From the NCBI GenBank assembly GCA_033980235.1, contig CM067069.1, positions 765,501 to 829,500 of the forward strand: DNA of 64,000 bases, in the 5' to 3' direction. Under the pieces are notes generated by a model. It saw only the letters and a program-made list of their open reading frames with translations, was not told the origin of the DNA and did not search any database. Positions within the stretch are counted from its first letter, which is position 1. Each line of letters begins with the position of its first letter. This stretch comes from Diadema setosum (Eukaryota; Echinodermata; Echinoidea; Diadematoida; Diadematidae). The position numbers and the translations under genes were made by a program. Positions 45,961 through 54,420 of this stretch are shown here, piece by piece.

Positions 45961-46525
45961 CATGGTAAAAGTAATAGTAAAAGTAATACTTCCAGTAGTA
46001 GTATCAAAATACTGCTATGGCTATTGCTACTGTGGTAAAGACAGAGCAAACTAAACTCTGTCTTTATTGCCGTATGATACTATAAAAGTGGATATTTTTT
46101 GCTCGAGTAATTTTTCTCGCTCAGCCGGGTAAGATGAATTTGGCATGTTTTAGATTCCGCGGACACAGGACATTAAGTACTGGAACATATGGTATGTAAA
46201 AATATTTGTGTGCTTTTATTTTTGTGCTAGCTTCTGGTTGCGCAAAATGCATGAAAATTTCCACACCACAAAAATGTCCACTTTTACAGTAAAGATTTAC
46301 TAAAGAAACTTTTTTTTACCTTGCTCTTGTGGTATAATTAGTTTAACCTGTTTTCTTCATGCATGTGTTCTTCCAGGTGTGACTGGCAAACATTTCTCAG
46401 ACTTCAAAGAGATGTTGAGCTCTGAGGAATCCAGGGAGGTGGAGGTAGGGAAGAGGTTGTGGGATGTCTCCTCTGACCTCACCAAGTGCCCCGAGGCCAA
46501 GTCTCTTGGACTCCAAGGTTCATAG
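19411..46525 (+). CDS. Short-chain dehydrogenase/reductase, seven-exon gene model
   Basis: Joining seven exons gives about 418 residues for a classical NAD(P)-binding Rossmann oxidoreductase. Visible family marks are TGANSGIG (cofactor loop, 20798-20821), CNNAG (21775-21789), the serine-rich STSS segment (37506-37517) and Y-CNS-K (active-site Tyr and Lys, 44428-44442). HLGHFLLTNLLM and PGFIPSTGLSR lie between and after these. The order and spacing fit retinol dehydrogenase-like SDRs. LDFDNLM...FDGEVAY, PG.I..TGL and the DFKEMLSSEESR...LWDVS tail are closer to the protochlorophyllide-reductase-like subgroup, which animals also carry under various names. The substrate cannot be told; no plant-type photochemistry is implied. 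All junctions in exons 2-7 are GT-AG and keep frame; the last four introns interrupt Gly codons in phase 1. Intron 3 (15.6 kb) carries the tandem array. Exon 1 is provisional. Confidence 0.88.
20707..20953 (+). CDS. SDR exon 2, cofactor-binding motif
   Basis: This exon encodes the first beta-alpha-beta unit: KVVIITGANSGIGL, then IIACRSEDKA, whose Arg after the second strand favours NADP(H) in related SDRs (inference). It ends AAG|gtattc in phase 0. The acceptor could be at 20706 (in frame with exon 1 as drawn) or at the more typical 'gtcag' ending 20710. Confidence 0.9.
21095..21187. mobile_element. TTAA-flanked 93 bp repeat, copy 1
   Basis: TTAA (21091-21094 and 21188-21191) bounds a short element with 'gaggacgg' at the left and 'cgtcctcgatgggttaa'-like sequence (here 'tgtcctcgatggg') at the right. 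The middle word 'gattttgctgcaacacacat' recurs at 39317. TTAA target sites are typical of piggyBac-like and Kolobok-like elements. Confidence 0.6.
21697..21868 (+). CDS. SDR exon 3, NNAG motif
   Basis: The acceptor is 'cccttcttag' and the donor 'CTTG|gtgagg'. The exon encodes LDLGSLQSVREFVDAF, the conserved Asp-containing segment, then ILCNNAG (structural Asn) and ends at FGVNHLG in phase 1. Confidence 0.92.
21933..22704 (+). mobile_element. CAGGGGCGGATCC element, 5 bp TSD, intron 3
   Basis: The left end is CAGGGGCGGATCCAGGAATT and the right end is CTGGATCCGCCACTG. AAGGT flanks both sides (21928-21932 and 22705-22709). The CAG...CTG ends with a 5 bp duplication define a non-autonomous DNA transposon; the superfamily is open. 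It has been interrupted by a second element at 21960-22561. Outside that insertion it matches the small copy at 11722. Confidence 0.8.
21960..22561. mobile_element. Nested TTAA element with CCCGTTCCTT ends
   Basis: TTAA at 21956-21959 and 22562-22565 flanks CCCGTTCCTT ... AAGGAACGGG. The target and ends suggest a piggyBac- or Kolobok-type non-autonomous element. Near the left end the palindromic word GGGAACCTGGTTTACCAGG occurs twice (about 21975 and 22014). A minus-strand frame inside has no recognisable domain. Confidence 0.75.
22851..23409. mobile_element. 559 bp element with 19 bp TIRs and TA target
   Basis: TATGACCCCGTTTACAGTG (22851-22869) is inverted exactly at 23391-23409. The terminal TA pairs may be the target duplication, as in Tc1/mariner-like elements. 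The interior has many GGCC/CGGCC words in inverted order (gctcggccg near 22980 and 23345), so it may fold back over most of its length. No transposase frame. Confidence 0.8.
23871..24904 (+). mobile_element. DR1-rich 'cctccgcc' repeat element, copy in A
   Basis: It begins ATGCCTCCGCC, followed at once by the inverse GGCGGAGGCAT, then a (GTCC)n stretch. It ends with 'cattatggcggaggcatat...gcgatatatctag'. The body carries many AGGTCA half-sites, including at least four AGGTCAAAGGTCA pairs (perfect DR1). Repeats of this look are frequent in marine invertebrate genomes. There is no protein-coding frame of known type. Class unknown. Confidence 0.8.
25361..25573. mobile_element. TACTGTAAAAGTGG MITE in copy A
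   Basis: It has terminal inverted repeats TACTGTAAAAGTGGAAATTT ... ATCCACTTTTACAGTA. The interior is full of CGCG words (ttcgcgcatttcgcgcaacc). No coding capacity. Copies in B and C follow with the array. Confidence 0.8.
25866..26068. repeat. GGCCCA-rich degenerate minisatellite, copy A
   Basis: About 200 bases are built from GGCCCA/GGGCCC/AGGCC words, far more GC-rich than the surroundings, with few CpG. It stays open on both strands as Pro/Gly-rich frames, which is expected from such a repeat and not evidence of a gene. Homologous blocks lie at 31684-31886 and 34978-35161. Confidence 0.8.
26775..29281. mobile_element. 2.5 kb TIR element with ten AGATACGTTACC motifs
   Basis: The left end GGCCCATTCTCAG and the right end (inverse GGCCATTCTCAG) form TIRs that continue imperfectly to ...GTTCAA, about 26 bases. 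CAATA flanks both sides (26770-26774, 29282-29286); copies B and C show one CAATA at the same place with nothing inserted. With AATA taken as the duplication the element ends one base later. Inside, AGATACGTTACC or one- to two-base variants start at 27175, 27366, 27535, 27549, 27760, 27960, 28142, 28315 and 28691, and an inverse copy is at 29068-29079. Frames up to 109 codons (27566-27895) are unrecognised. It looks like a non-autonomous DNA transposon whose repeated motif could be a transposase-binding site (inference). Superfamily not assigned. Confidence 0.88.
29721..30718 (+). mobile_element. DR1-rich repeat element, copy in B
   Basis: Same ends and order as the copy in A, but with a six-base G run and three instead of four AGGTCA-type units near 30222. 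Confidence 0.8.
31177..31389. mobile_element. TACTGTAAAAGTGG MITE in copy B
   Basis: Identical in layout to the copy at 25361; carried along by the array duplication. Confidence 0.8.
33027..34024 (+). mobile_element. DR1-rich repeat element, copy in C
   Basis: Almost identical to the copy in B, with 'aaaaaagaaagg' in the A-run near 33246. Confidence 0.8.
34481..34693. mobile_element. TACTGTAAAAGTGG MITE in copy C
   Basis: As in copy B, with 'ccgcgtaatt' replacing 'ccgcggaatt' near 34611. Confidence 0.8.
36071..37248 (+). repeat. Tandem array copy D, partial
   Basis: This copy stops exactly where the DR1-rich repeat ends ('tatctagttt') and then passes into unique intron sequence before SDR exon 4. 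It also lacks about 60 bases near 37153, between two short TCA/CATCACAC words. Confidence 0.93.
36304..37245 (+). mobile_element. DR1-rich repeat element, copy in D
   Basis: Last array copy. It carries the ~60 base deletion noted for copy D. Its right end coincides with the end of the array. Confidence 0.8.
37429..37545 (+). CDS. SDR exon 4, catalytic serine region
   Basis: The acceptor is 'gtgaacag' after a T-run and the donor 'AGAG|gtaagc'. The exon encodes HFLLTNLLMEDLKK and RIISTSSLLH; the second Ser of the final SS is the likely catalytic one by alignment with other SDRs. Both ends are phase 1. It lies 180 bases downstream of the end of the tandem array. Confidence 0.92.
38397..38624 (+). 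repeat. Tandem duplication of ~115 bp
   Basis: Units at 38397-38514 and 38515-38624 both run from 'gtttgtaacagtaagcag' to 'atgctagcaaagaaa'. They differ by a lost 'ttaa' block and by A-run length. The duplication abuts a SINE head on its right. Confidence 0.9.
38660..38760 (-). mobile_element. tRNA-like SINE head, minus strand
   Basis: On the minus strand TGGCCTAGTGGTAGGG (A box-like, 38736-38751) is followed by AGATTCAAGTC (B box-like, 38697-38707). Their spacing and order fit a tRNA-derived pol III promoter. The variable loop and stems are not intact. The adjacent 115 bp duplication may be its body or 3' flank. Confidence 0.5.
39299..39383. mobile_element. TTAA-flanked repeat, copy 2
   Basis: TTAA at 39295-39298 and 39384-39387. 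It shares 'gattttgctacaacacacat', 'agtatactcgggactcgtcc' and the right end 'catgggttaa' with the copy at 21095. Confidence 0.65.
39893..41598. repeat. Nested inverted repeats in a CpG-rich intron segment
   Basis: GTCACAGGTGCCAA (about 39896) is inverted at about 41584. Within, AACCAAATTGCACCAAAAT (40874-40892) is inverted at 41430-41447, and CTGAAGTTAGCC (41071) at 41254. The flanking tens of bases also align imperfectly. Together they suggest an old DNA transposon with long degenerate arms. The part 40380-40650 is CpG-rich and ends 'ttttgcag|gtaagg', a donor-like site, so an internal alternative first exon is another option. Confidence 0.4.
41896..42775 (-). mobile_element. 5'-truncated LINE (CR1/L2-like), minus strand
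   Basis: The 3' end is the AAT/AATA tract at 41899-41925 (TTATT on the element strand). It is preceded by a 3' UTR with 'agcgccattctcc', typical of CR1-like elements, and the reverse transcriptase C-terminal region at 42094-42780. The 5' cut is at about 42775. Confidence 0.8.
42094..42780 (-). pseudogene. Reverse transcriptase C-terminal fragment, frameshifted
   Basis: The first frame has NLGVMFDSHM-type sequence and LISSRLDFGNGLFFNLP, then LQNAAARIVS, HITPILKSLHWLPVQERI and FKILLLVYH. This is the thumb-side part of CR1/L2 reverse transcriptases. It breaks near 42310 and continues in another frame with PSRTLRSST, WGERAFTHAGPPVWNSLP and SFRSNLKSYLF. One frameshift and the missing 5' part make it inactive. 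Confidence 0.85.
44357..44521 (+). CDS. SDR exon 5, YxxxK active site
   Basis: The acceptor is 'atttcttcag' and the donor 'CCAG|gtattc'. The exon encodes HLDFDNLMMDKP and AYCNSKLANC with the Tyr/Lys pair, then NTICPG. Phase 1 at both ends. Confidence 0.93.
44522..45489 (+). other. SDR intron 5
   Basis: Contains the inverted-repeat element at 44721-44913 and otherwise unremarkable AT-rich sequence. Confidence 0.7.
44721..44913. mobile_element. TACAGTG/CTCCCATTATAAC inverted-repeat element
   Basis: Left TACAGTGAACTCCCATTATA and right (inverse) TACAGTGCACTCCTGTTATA are imperfect TIRs. The centre has 'gatgataattttgggaagtg', shared with the copies at 49451 and 17540. Confidence 0.75.
45490..45648 (+). 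CDS. SDR exon 6, substrate-loop region
   Basis: The acceptor is 'ctctttcaaag' and the donor 'AAAG|gtaaga'. The exon encodes FIPSTGLSRNESLG, a hydrophobic IVIPLLKLFG helix and GGSLLYDVATNQQW. This region sets substrate specificity in SDRs and matches no named enzyme closely enough to assign one. Confidence 0.92.
45649..46376 (+). other. SDR intron 6 with (TAG)n tract
   Basis: A long TAG/GTA microsatellite fills about 45766-45959. The rest holds the element at 46078-46291. Tyr/Thr/Leu-run frames on the minus strand are artefacts of the microsatellite. Confidence 0.8.
46078..46291. mobile_element. TACTGTAAAAGTGG MITE, inverted and CpG-decayed
   Basis: Read on the minus strand it matches the array copy: TACTGTAAAAGTGG, then 'gcgcaaccagaagctagcac'. 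CGCG words of the array copy are mostly TGTG/CACA here, as expected from CpG decay of a methylated older copy. Confidence 0.75.
46377..46525 (+). CDS. SDR exon 7, C-terminus and stop
   Basis: The acceptor is 'cttccag'. The exon encodes TGKHFSDFKEMLSSEE, then LWDVSSDLT, and ends GLQGS with TAG at 46523-46525. The KYFSDFKE..PS..S-type tail is shared with the POR-like SDR subgroup. No C-terminal peroxisomal or ER signal is seen. Confidence 0.92.
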
Positions 46526-47669
46526 GGTCATTCTGAAAGGTTTGCTCCAACTTGTGACAAGTCAGATCGAGAGAGAGAAAAAAAGAAGAATGTGTTCCAT
46601 TTCTGCCCAGGTAGTTGTTTGATAAGGTCATCATTATCATTTTAAGCCAAACCATTTCTATTTCTACTATGGTATACTGACTTTGTGATATATTAAGCCT
46701 AGAGATGTCTATTTTGATGTTGTTTAATAAGTGGGCCTATGTAGTATGATCCTGTTATAAAAATAACAACTACAAATGAAACTTTATAAGACAAAAGTAA
46801 CCTGCAAGAAGGTAACCACTATAAACAAGCACACGTGTCAATTTATTCCAGGCTTGAACATTTTGAGTGCTTAAAATATTTTATATCTATTGTTTCATTC
46901 ACCAAAATGAAATGAACAAACAAGAAAACAAAATTACTTGCAAAATGGGGCATTTTCTTCTCTGTGTGGCAATGCAATGGATTGACCAAAGTAATTCCTT
47001 TGTGCTTATGGGACCCAAATGTCTCAAGTAAACTCTTGCATTCATTCACCGTCCAGCATGTGTCGATGTGCATAAACTGCATTGCATTTGCAGGGTTTCC
47101 TTCTTGAAAATCCCGTGAGAGATTTTCACCAAACTTTACATATGACTACAAGTGCTCAACTGCCATTTCTATACAAATTATCAGGGCTATTTTCTATAAG
47201 GTGAGTGTGCTATACCGCTGGAAGGGCTGTGCTGAGACGTATGTGTGCTCATTGATGTATACAGTAAACATACAAATTTTCACGCAAAGTGCAACTTACC
47301 TTTCATGTAAAGACGGGCCAGTCGAGTGTGGTGTCCTTGTGTTTTGGTCATCCATTTCATCATACACTAAACCTCACAAAGGCTCATAATGAATTGATAT
47401 AGAGTCTTGGATTAGATTCAGGAAATTAATGTTATCTTTGCACAGTAGGCCTGCATTTTCTATGGTTTAATTGGGACTCTCATGATTAACAGGAAGACTG
47501 TGGTTCATATGAGAGACATCAGCATTTCTGAGGAATTTTCTCTGAATATTCAGGGATTTTATAGGGTATTGCATCATAAAACAATTTGCGATATATGTAT
47601 ACAATGTAGTTCAAGTTTATGAATGATTCAGTGTGCAGTAGGGTCTCTTGTATTGTGCTTTGTGTAATA

Positions 47670-47871
47670 TACTGTAAAACATGATATATTCGCGGCATGA
47701 ATTTTTCGCGAATTGGAGCCGACGGCCTTTTTTGCAGCAGGAAATTTTCGCGAACTGCCACTGGCATTTAATGCATATAGTGTAGACAAGAACTTTCGCG
47801 TGCATTTTAATTTCGCGAATCTTGGCGCTCGCAAAATTAAAATGCACGCGAAAATTCCTCGTTTTACAGTA
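47670..47871. mobile_element. TACTGTAAAAC MITE, related subfamily
   Basis: Ends TACTGTAAAAC and GTTTTACAGTA. The interior has 'ttcgcgaattgg' and 'tttcgcgaatc' in inverted order, so it folds back. It differs from the GTGG-type copies after the first ten bases. Confidence 0.7.
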
Positions 47872-48714
47872 TGTGTCTTACTAGAGAGGATGGCGTGATT
47901 ACACACAACATAAAAGAATGGAGATAAAATTACCCAGACTTTTGACTGGGTGTGTAAATGTTACCGAGACAAACAAAAACCAAGAAATATTTGGTTGTTA
48001 GAAAGCAAAATAACACATAGGCCTACAACTCAAAGCTTCAGGCAGTTTATCTTTATGACTATTTGCCAGTCCTTCAACACTCTTGTAAGTGGTAGAGTTG
48101 TCTTTATTTGCCTTATCTTTCTCTTTATGAAGATGTGAGCACCGTAATTTTATATTCATATGTGACTGAATGCATTAAGTAAAGCATATGAACTGTCTCA
48201 TAGTTATTGTAGGAGACAGAAAAACACATGTACAACTGCACAAAGCTTAATGCCATTTATTCTGAAACTTCTTGTTAGTCAAACACTCCTGTAATTGTAA
48301 CAGATGTCTTTCTTTGCCTAATTTGTTTGCGTGTGTATATATACAAGCACACACATTCATACATTTCGTGTATTTTAAGGGGTTTAATTTTTGTTTTTTA
48401 AATGAAAGGATTGTATTAAATGATGTAAAATGTTTTCATATTTTTTTTTGACAGTATACAGTAATGGAATACTTGCCTAGAATACACTCTTCATTATGCA
48501 GTATCTCAATTTATGGGTTTCTTCGGAGATCTGGATTGTAATTACTGATTGTTGGAATTTGAATGATGTAACACTGTAAAAACAAACATAAATTTGGCAG
48601 TTTAGATCCTGTGCTTCACTTCATGTCTTGAGAATGATTCTTATCGTGATATTCCATCAAGAATAGCACTCAATATCAAACACATCATGATGGAAAGTTC
48701 TGGACAAGCAGATC

Positions 48715-48808
48715 AAAATGCTTATCTCTACTTATAAATCATTTGCAAGTAACAGTAGTTTAAAATGCGTATCTTTACTTATAAATCATTTGCAAGTAAC
48801 AGTAGTTT
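48715..48808 (+). repeat. 47 bp tandem duplication
   Basis: Units 48715-48761 and 48762-48808 ('aaaatgc...cagtagttt') differ at two positions. Confidence 0.9.
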
Positions 48809-49450
48809 AGAAGGAAAAATGTGATATCAGTTGATATTGTTTAATGGAAAGGGCAAATCATGTGAATTATGACTTGTGTGTAGGCTACATGAGCTTGAGT
48901 GCACTCTTGGCTGTAGGATGATCAGTTTCTTTTATACATTTTATCAATTTTATGCTGTGTGTATGTATTCAGGCATCATGGGAGAAATGTTTTACAGTCT
49001 CTTCTTATCAAATTCATAATAGGAAGCAATACATGCAATAACAGACATTAAAGATAGTGACTTCTGCTACAAGCCTGAATTCACCAGATGAATGATTGCA
49101 AATTGCAAATTATTGCACATATTGCACATATTGCAAAAGTATGAAGTTGAAATTTTGCATTAAACTGTTTTTATATTTGTTACTGACAGCCATTTTGATG
49201 ATTTTTTTACATAAATATATAAAAGGAGATACTTTAAATGCATTTGTAATGTGTTTGACTGTTTTATTCTTATTGTTACCTATGTTCTGGAGGAGTCTGG
49301 TGTAATTTGCTTGAAACTGTGAAATTGTGTTGTTTGAATAGATGTCACCTAAGCAAAACTGAGAAATAAATCTTCAAGAATCACTAATATTGTACAAGTT
49401 TAAACAAATGTTTTGTTAATGTGAGTAAATAAACATAAAGGATAAAAAAG

Positions 49451-49648
49451 TACAGTGGACTCCCATTATAGTGAAGTCCTTGGGACTGGCAATTTTCTTT
49501 AATAATATGGAAATTTGTTTTAACTGAACAAATAACATACTGTATAAATATAATAGCTGATAGAGTGTAATTTGGGGACCTAAGTTTTTACTTCATAGGA
49601 ACCAGATTTTCATAATAACCATGTTCGTTACATTGCGGATGCACTGTG
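49451..49648. mobile_element. TACAGTGGACTCCC inverted-repeat element
   Basis: Left TACAGTGGACTCCCATTATA; right end inverse ACAGTGCATCCGCAATGTAA. Second clear copy of the family seen in SDR intron 5. Confidence 0.65.
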
Positions 49649-50774
49649 TTGTGTCCTTGAAGTGTATTTGAATAGCTGTTATGTTTACATGATTGAGCCA
49701 GATGTCACATCACTCTTTTTTATTTGCTCTGTGTTGATAATGGCTCCCTTTTCCTTCATGCTACTCAAGATGCATTCAGGACATATATGTCTTAATATAT
49801 TTTCTACAACAAAAGAAGCTGACACCTTGATGCATACTAAAAACCAACTTAAGAATTCATTGTGTGTTTATGTGTGTGTGTGTGTGTTTGTGTGCGTGTG
49901 TGTGTGTGCGTAGCATATAAGATTCCTTCAAGGAAAGTTTGAAAACCACACAAACAACAAAGTAAAACAAAATGACTGCAATTCTCTTCAGTGAATTTCA
50001 TTTTATATTTTGCCAAGCAACTAAACTATACACTGTATCCAACTTCCTGATTAGTGTTGACACTAGTATATTATACCCACACTTCATACATGGTCTATAC
50101 ACTTTACATACAGCAGAAGATAGACCAATTAAAAGGTTTCATGGATTGGGGATTCATACTGTACATTTAAAACAATGGTTTGGTTTACAATACTTTACTA
50201 TACGTTGAATAGGAGCATTCACAATGACTAGGTGACATCAATCAATTTGAAGCAGCAAAAATCATGACTTAATGGGGTGCTTTGATAGTCCAGTGGCAGT
50301 TCCAATTACACCGTATAATCCTCCTGCTGAAGAAATCATTTTGGAGAGATCTGAAAGGGTTGGCTATAAGAGAGCAAGATTCAAAGTGATATGCATTGCA
50401 ATGAATGAGCAGGCTTACTTGCATGTTGATTGGTGATGACCTATGTGACAGTAAGACAGTTGATGTGTACGATCTATACAAAGATGCTGGGCTGAAAGTT
50501 TCATATAATTCAAGAAAGTTAAAATGCTAAATGACTTCTAGGGAAAGTCATTTTTAATATTCTTTCAGGATTGTATCTCCTGCAAATGCCCTTCCACGGT
50601 TCCCAGCCCTTGTGTGTCCCTTTGCTCCAACATGTTTTGATATTTGTTGTCTATCTTCATTGTATTGCAGACCTGTCGTTTAAAATGTATGAAAAATATT
50701 CATAAAGGATAATGCTTTACAAGGGCATAATATGATTATGCCGGTTTGACTTCGTTTGATGCTTTCTGTTACAG

Positions 50775-51121
50775 CAGGGGCGGATCTAGCTTTTTATAAA
50801 GGAGGGGGTTGGGGGCGGTATGCAAGGCCAGGGAGCGTAGCGAGGGGGGAGGGTGTGGGAGGGGGGTGTCTCCCCTCCCACAGTAGGGAGAATTTTTGAA
50901 AATCTGTGTGTGAAAATGGCGTTTTCTTGCATCTAAAACACCACTATTTTTGGTATAGAGGTCATTGCCATAAATAGAAAAAAATAAAATTACAAGTTAG
51001 AAAAAAAAAGATAAGATTAAAAAAAAATGGTCCCCGGATTTTTTTTTTTTTTTTTTTTTTTTTGGGGGGGGGGGGGGTTGCAACCCCCCCCCCCCCCCAA
51101 CCCCCTCTAGATCCGCTTTTG
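50775..51121. mobile_element. CAGGGGCGGATC element with TACAG duplication
   Basis: Left CAGGGGCGGATCTAGC, right CTAGATCCGCTTTTG. TACAG lies on both sides (50770-50774, 51122-51126). The interior has A-, T-, G- and C-runs (51022-51098) able to pair with each other. This is the second member with a 5 bp duplication. Confidence 0.75.
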
Positions 51122-51436
51122 TACAGACTGCGTAAACGCTTCGGCAATTTATTTTAGAGTGATTAAATTTATGTGAAATGATACAACCTACGATGCATAC
51201 AACACATCGTGTGTATAGTGATCATGTCAATAGTAATTAAGATAGCACTAATGTAAACGGGAGATGTGCTACTAGTAATGCAGGCCTTTTAAACATACAT
51301 AACTCCAGGGCAGTACACCGTAATATAACAGTACGCAACATAAGTATCTATGTAAAATGTGCTTTGTCATTGGTATACATGCGCGTGTATTGTCTGTTGT
51401 CATAATCACGCATATAACAAATAATGAAAGAGGATT

Positions 51437-51470
51437 TCTTTGAACTTTGAACTTTGAACTTTGAACTTTA
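51437..51470 (-). repeat. (TTTGAAC)n retroposon-like tail
   Basis: Four to five 7-base units end in 'tttattgagaatag'. Read on the minus strand this is CAATAAAG followed by AGTTCAA repeats, as at a LINE or SINE 3' end. The body to its right is not recognised. Confidence 0.5.
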
Positions 51471-51550
51471 TTGAGAATAGAAGATCCAACGTAGGATATA
51501 GGTCAAGAAGGTGGGGTTAAACCTGCAGGCAATAATGAAATTAACCAGGT

Positions 51551-51729
51551 GGGCCCCGTTGCTAGAAACTTTGCGTTTAAACGCAACTTGCAACTGATTG
51601 TCACTGGCCAATCAAAATCATTGTTGCATGCATGTCTTCTTAATAGGGCAGACCCTGAGCCAATCAGAATGGTTGTTTCAAAATTAGCAATTATTTGCAA
51701 TTGATTGCAACTTTCTTGCAACGGGGCCC
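51551..51729. mobile_element. 179 bp inverted-repeat element
   Basis: GGGCCCCGTTGC (51551-51562) and GCAACGGGGCCC (51718-51729) are exact inverses. The inside has paired 'gcaactt'/'ttgcaattgattgcaa' words and 'ccaatcaaaat'/'ccaatcagaat' repeats. MITE-like, no frame. Confidence 0.7.
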
Positions 51730-51891
51730 TGCAGATATCGCAAAAATGATATGACACCCCCAGTTTCATGTGGAAAGTCCATAGTTGAAAGCGTGTCACT
51801 GACTCAACCAGACAACTGACGTCATGTCACGTTCCTGTATATTTCTATTTGTAATTGACACCAAAAGAATATAGGCCCCTACAGTATTTTT

Positions 51892-53199
51892 ATGCCTCCG
51901 CCACGAAGTGGTGCCGGAGGTATATGTTTTCTGGTTGTCCGTCCGTCCGTACGTCCGTACGTCCGTCCGTCCGCATTCGTTTACGCGATAACTTGAATAA
52001 TATTAGCTGGAATTTTACCAAACTTGGTCCAAGTATGAAGTATGATGTGCAATTATTTGATTAGATTTTGGGTGAAATCTGCTAAAGGTCAAAGGTCAAA
52101 GTCAAGGTCAAATCATGAAATTGTATCCGTTTACGCGATAACTCAAGACTGGGTGGAGCAAATTTCACCAAACTTTGTTGGTGGATGATGTATGATGGGA
52201 CAATTACTTGATTAGTTTTTCAGTGAAATCGGACAGAGGTCAAAGGTCAAAGATCAAGGTCGAACCAAATCCTAAAATTTATCTGTTTACGTGGTAACTC
52301 GAAACTGGATGAAGCAGCTTTCACCAAACCTGGTCCAAGGATGATGTATGATGGGACAATTAGTTGAGTAGATTTTAGTGACATTGGCAAGAGGTCAAAG
52401 GTCAAAAGGTCAAGGTCAAATGCTACAAATGCTGCAATTTCCCCCATATCTATGCAATGCCCGAAGGTATTTTCTTGAAACTTGGTGTGGACATGTACTA
52501 CTGCGTAAAGATTCTCCAGAGAGAGTTTCATATGTCATAAGGTCAAAGGTGAAAAGATCAAAGGTTAGGTGAAAATGTTGCAATATTACTTTTCTCGCAA
52601 ATGGTTCAATGTATCTTCATGGAACTTTGTACATGCATGTATTGTCTGGCAGGGATTATCTAGGGAATTTAGGGGTCATGGGTCAATAGTCAGGGGTCAA
52701 AGGTCAAGGTCAACTCCTCAAAATTTTACTATTTCCCTCATATACTAGTATATGCAATGCTTGCATTATTAGTTTCAAAACTTAATACATGCATTACCTA
52801 ATGGAGATTCTGCGGGAAATTTCCAGCCAGAAGGTCAAAGGTCAAAGGTTAAGGGTCAAAGGCCAGGTTTCAATGCCCCCCCCCAAAAAAAAAAAAATAA
52901 ATAAATAAATAAATAAAAATAAAAAATCTGTTTTGTACCGTCATCACACTCTTTCTTCGTACCTTGGAAATTACTCAATGCAAAAACTTCCCCAAAATTC
53001 CCCAAATATGTGTACCTGCACTCTTAGAAAATTATAGCAAACCCAGTTCAAAACATTTCTGACAAACCTGTCATTTCAATATTTTGCCAGTTATGTGAAA
53101 CTATCATGGATCACACATTGTGAAGACATTGTACTATACGCCTATTGGGAGAATCATGCATTATGGCGGAGGCATCAGTCGCCATAGCGACATTTCTAG
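51892..53199 (+). mobile_element. DR1-rich 'cctccgcc' repeat element, solitary copy
   Basis: Same start (ATGCCTCCGCC, GTCCGTCC runs) and same end ('cattatggcggaggcat...tttctag') as the array copies but clearly older and longer. The 'gtttacgcgataactcg' paragraph is repeated three times (about 52010, 52130, 52260), each followed by AGGTCAAAGGTCA-type pairs. An A-run and TAAA repeats lie at 52880-52925. Confidence 0.8.
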
Positions 53200-54169
53200 T
53201 TTTTAATTTATTTCATTCGATTCGTAGGATTTCCATTTAAAAAGAAAATACAGAATTGATATCGTGAACATGGACGTGATAGACATGCGTCTTCATCTTG
53301 ACAAATATTTGCAGGATATAAGATAGGTAGCCATATATTGCGAACATTTCATTGTAAAATAAAATTGAAAGTAACGACGACTTGCAAAAAGCTGCGCCTG
53401 TAATTCATAGCTCTAACTACATGGCGCATTATGAATGATAAAATCGCAGCCTTGTGGGGGAAAAAACAGAGAAAACAAGATGTCATACGTGATGTAAATT
53501 GCTATATAAAAAACACGACATCAAAAAACAAACGAAACGGATTCTTTTTTTTTTTTTCCCTTGAAGAGCACTGACGTAAAAATTAGAATGCCCCGGAACA
53601 AAGGTATCAATACTTGCTACTAAAAGCAACCTTGGTTTTTTTTCTTCTTTTTTTTCCTTCAGGTTAACACGTTAATTATTGATATGTATAGAGAGCCCCC
53701 TTTCCGTAAACGGTATAATATGAGATCTTATTTAGGTAAAGTATTTAATATAGCATTTCGAAGATGGACGAAAGAAATTACGAATCATAATACATCTCTT
53801 ATATATTGACATTGTTCAGCATTATGTCATCACAAATGCGTGGTTTCTAAGAGATGTAAAAGCATACAAAAAACGTTAAGCTCTATGTATTTTATAATTG
53901 CTCGATTTATATTATAGTTAGTCTTTTATTTTATCCGACTGACATAACTTGCCTCAGAAGATAGTAATCCCGATAGCAGCTTGTCTATAGGATGATAAAC
54001 TGGGGATGCATGGTTATGCAATGTAACAGTGAAGGTATAGATGGTAGTTGTTGAACACAGGGTATATGTATGAACAGTTGAAATGTGAGTGTGCAAGTGA
54101 TCTATTATGATAAACATTATTTTACAAACAGGTATATTTAGTATAATGTTTAAGTATAAGTCCAGTTAA
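53200..54169. other. Gene-free AT-rich stretch
   Basis: No frame of interest; T-runs near 53545 and 53640. Confidence 0.5.
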
Positions 54170-54420
54170 CTCCTGTCTTTGTTTCAAGATAACAATCTCG
54201 ACAATGTTATTTCAAATATACATAATTATCCGACGCGTCGTTCACGAGATTATCATTTAAATAATTTCAAACTTATTTTAGCTCAAAGATCAATCAAGCA
54301 CCACAGATCGGATGTATGGAACGCTTTACCAGTCATTTGAAGTTATGTTCCTCAATTGATTCCTTTAAGGCATGTTTTAAGAAATATCTTTTTTCAAAAT
54401 ATCATGCATATTAAAAGAAA
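54170..54420 (+). pseudogene. LINE reverse transcriptase C-terminal remnant
   Basis: Translated, it gives HNYPTRRSRDYHLNNFKL, then AQRSIKHHRSDVWNALP. The pattern H.Y.TR ... S...G..VWN.LP is the usual C-terminal end of LINE ORF2 proteins. A stop follows and the rest is decayed. Confidence 0.6.

Larger units (their letters stand above)
46526..50774. other. 3' flank of the SDR gene
   Basis: No further gene is recognised. AATAAA at 49365-49370 ('gagaaataaatc') is one candidate poly(A) signal, which would give a long 3' UTR of about 2.8 kb. Within it are the elements at 47670 and 49451 and a 47 bp duplication. A GT tract lies at about 49868-49912. Confidence 0.4.

Noticed and set aside
45631..46049. 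Poly-Tyr, poly-Thr and poly-Leu minus-strand frames
   Set aside because: They are the TAG microsatellite in SDR intron 6.
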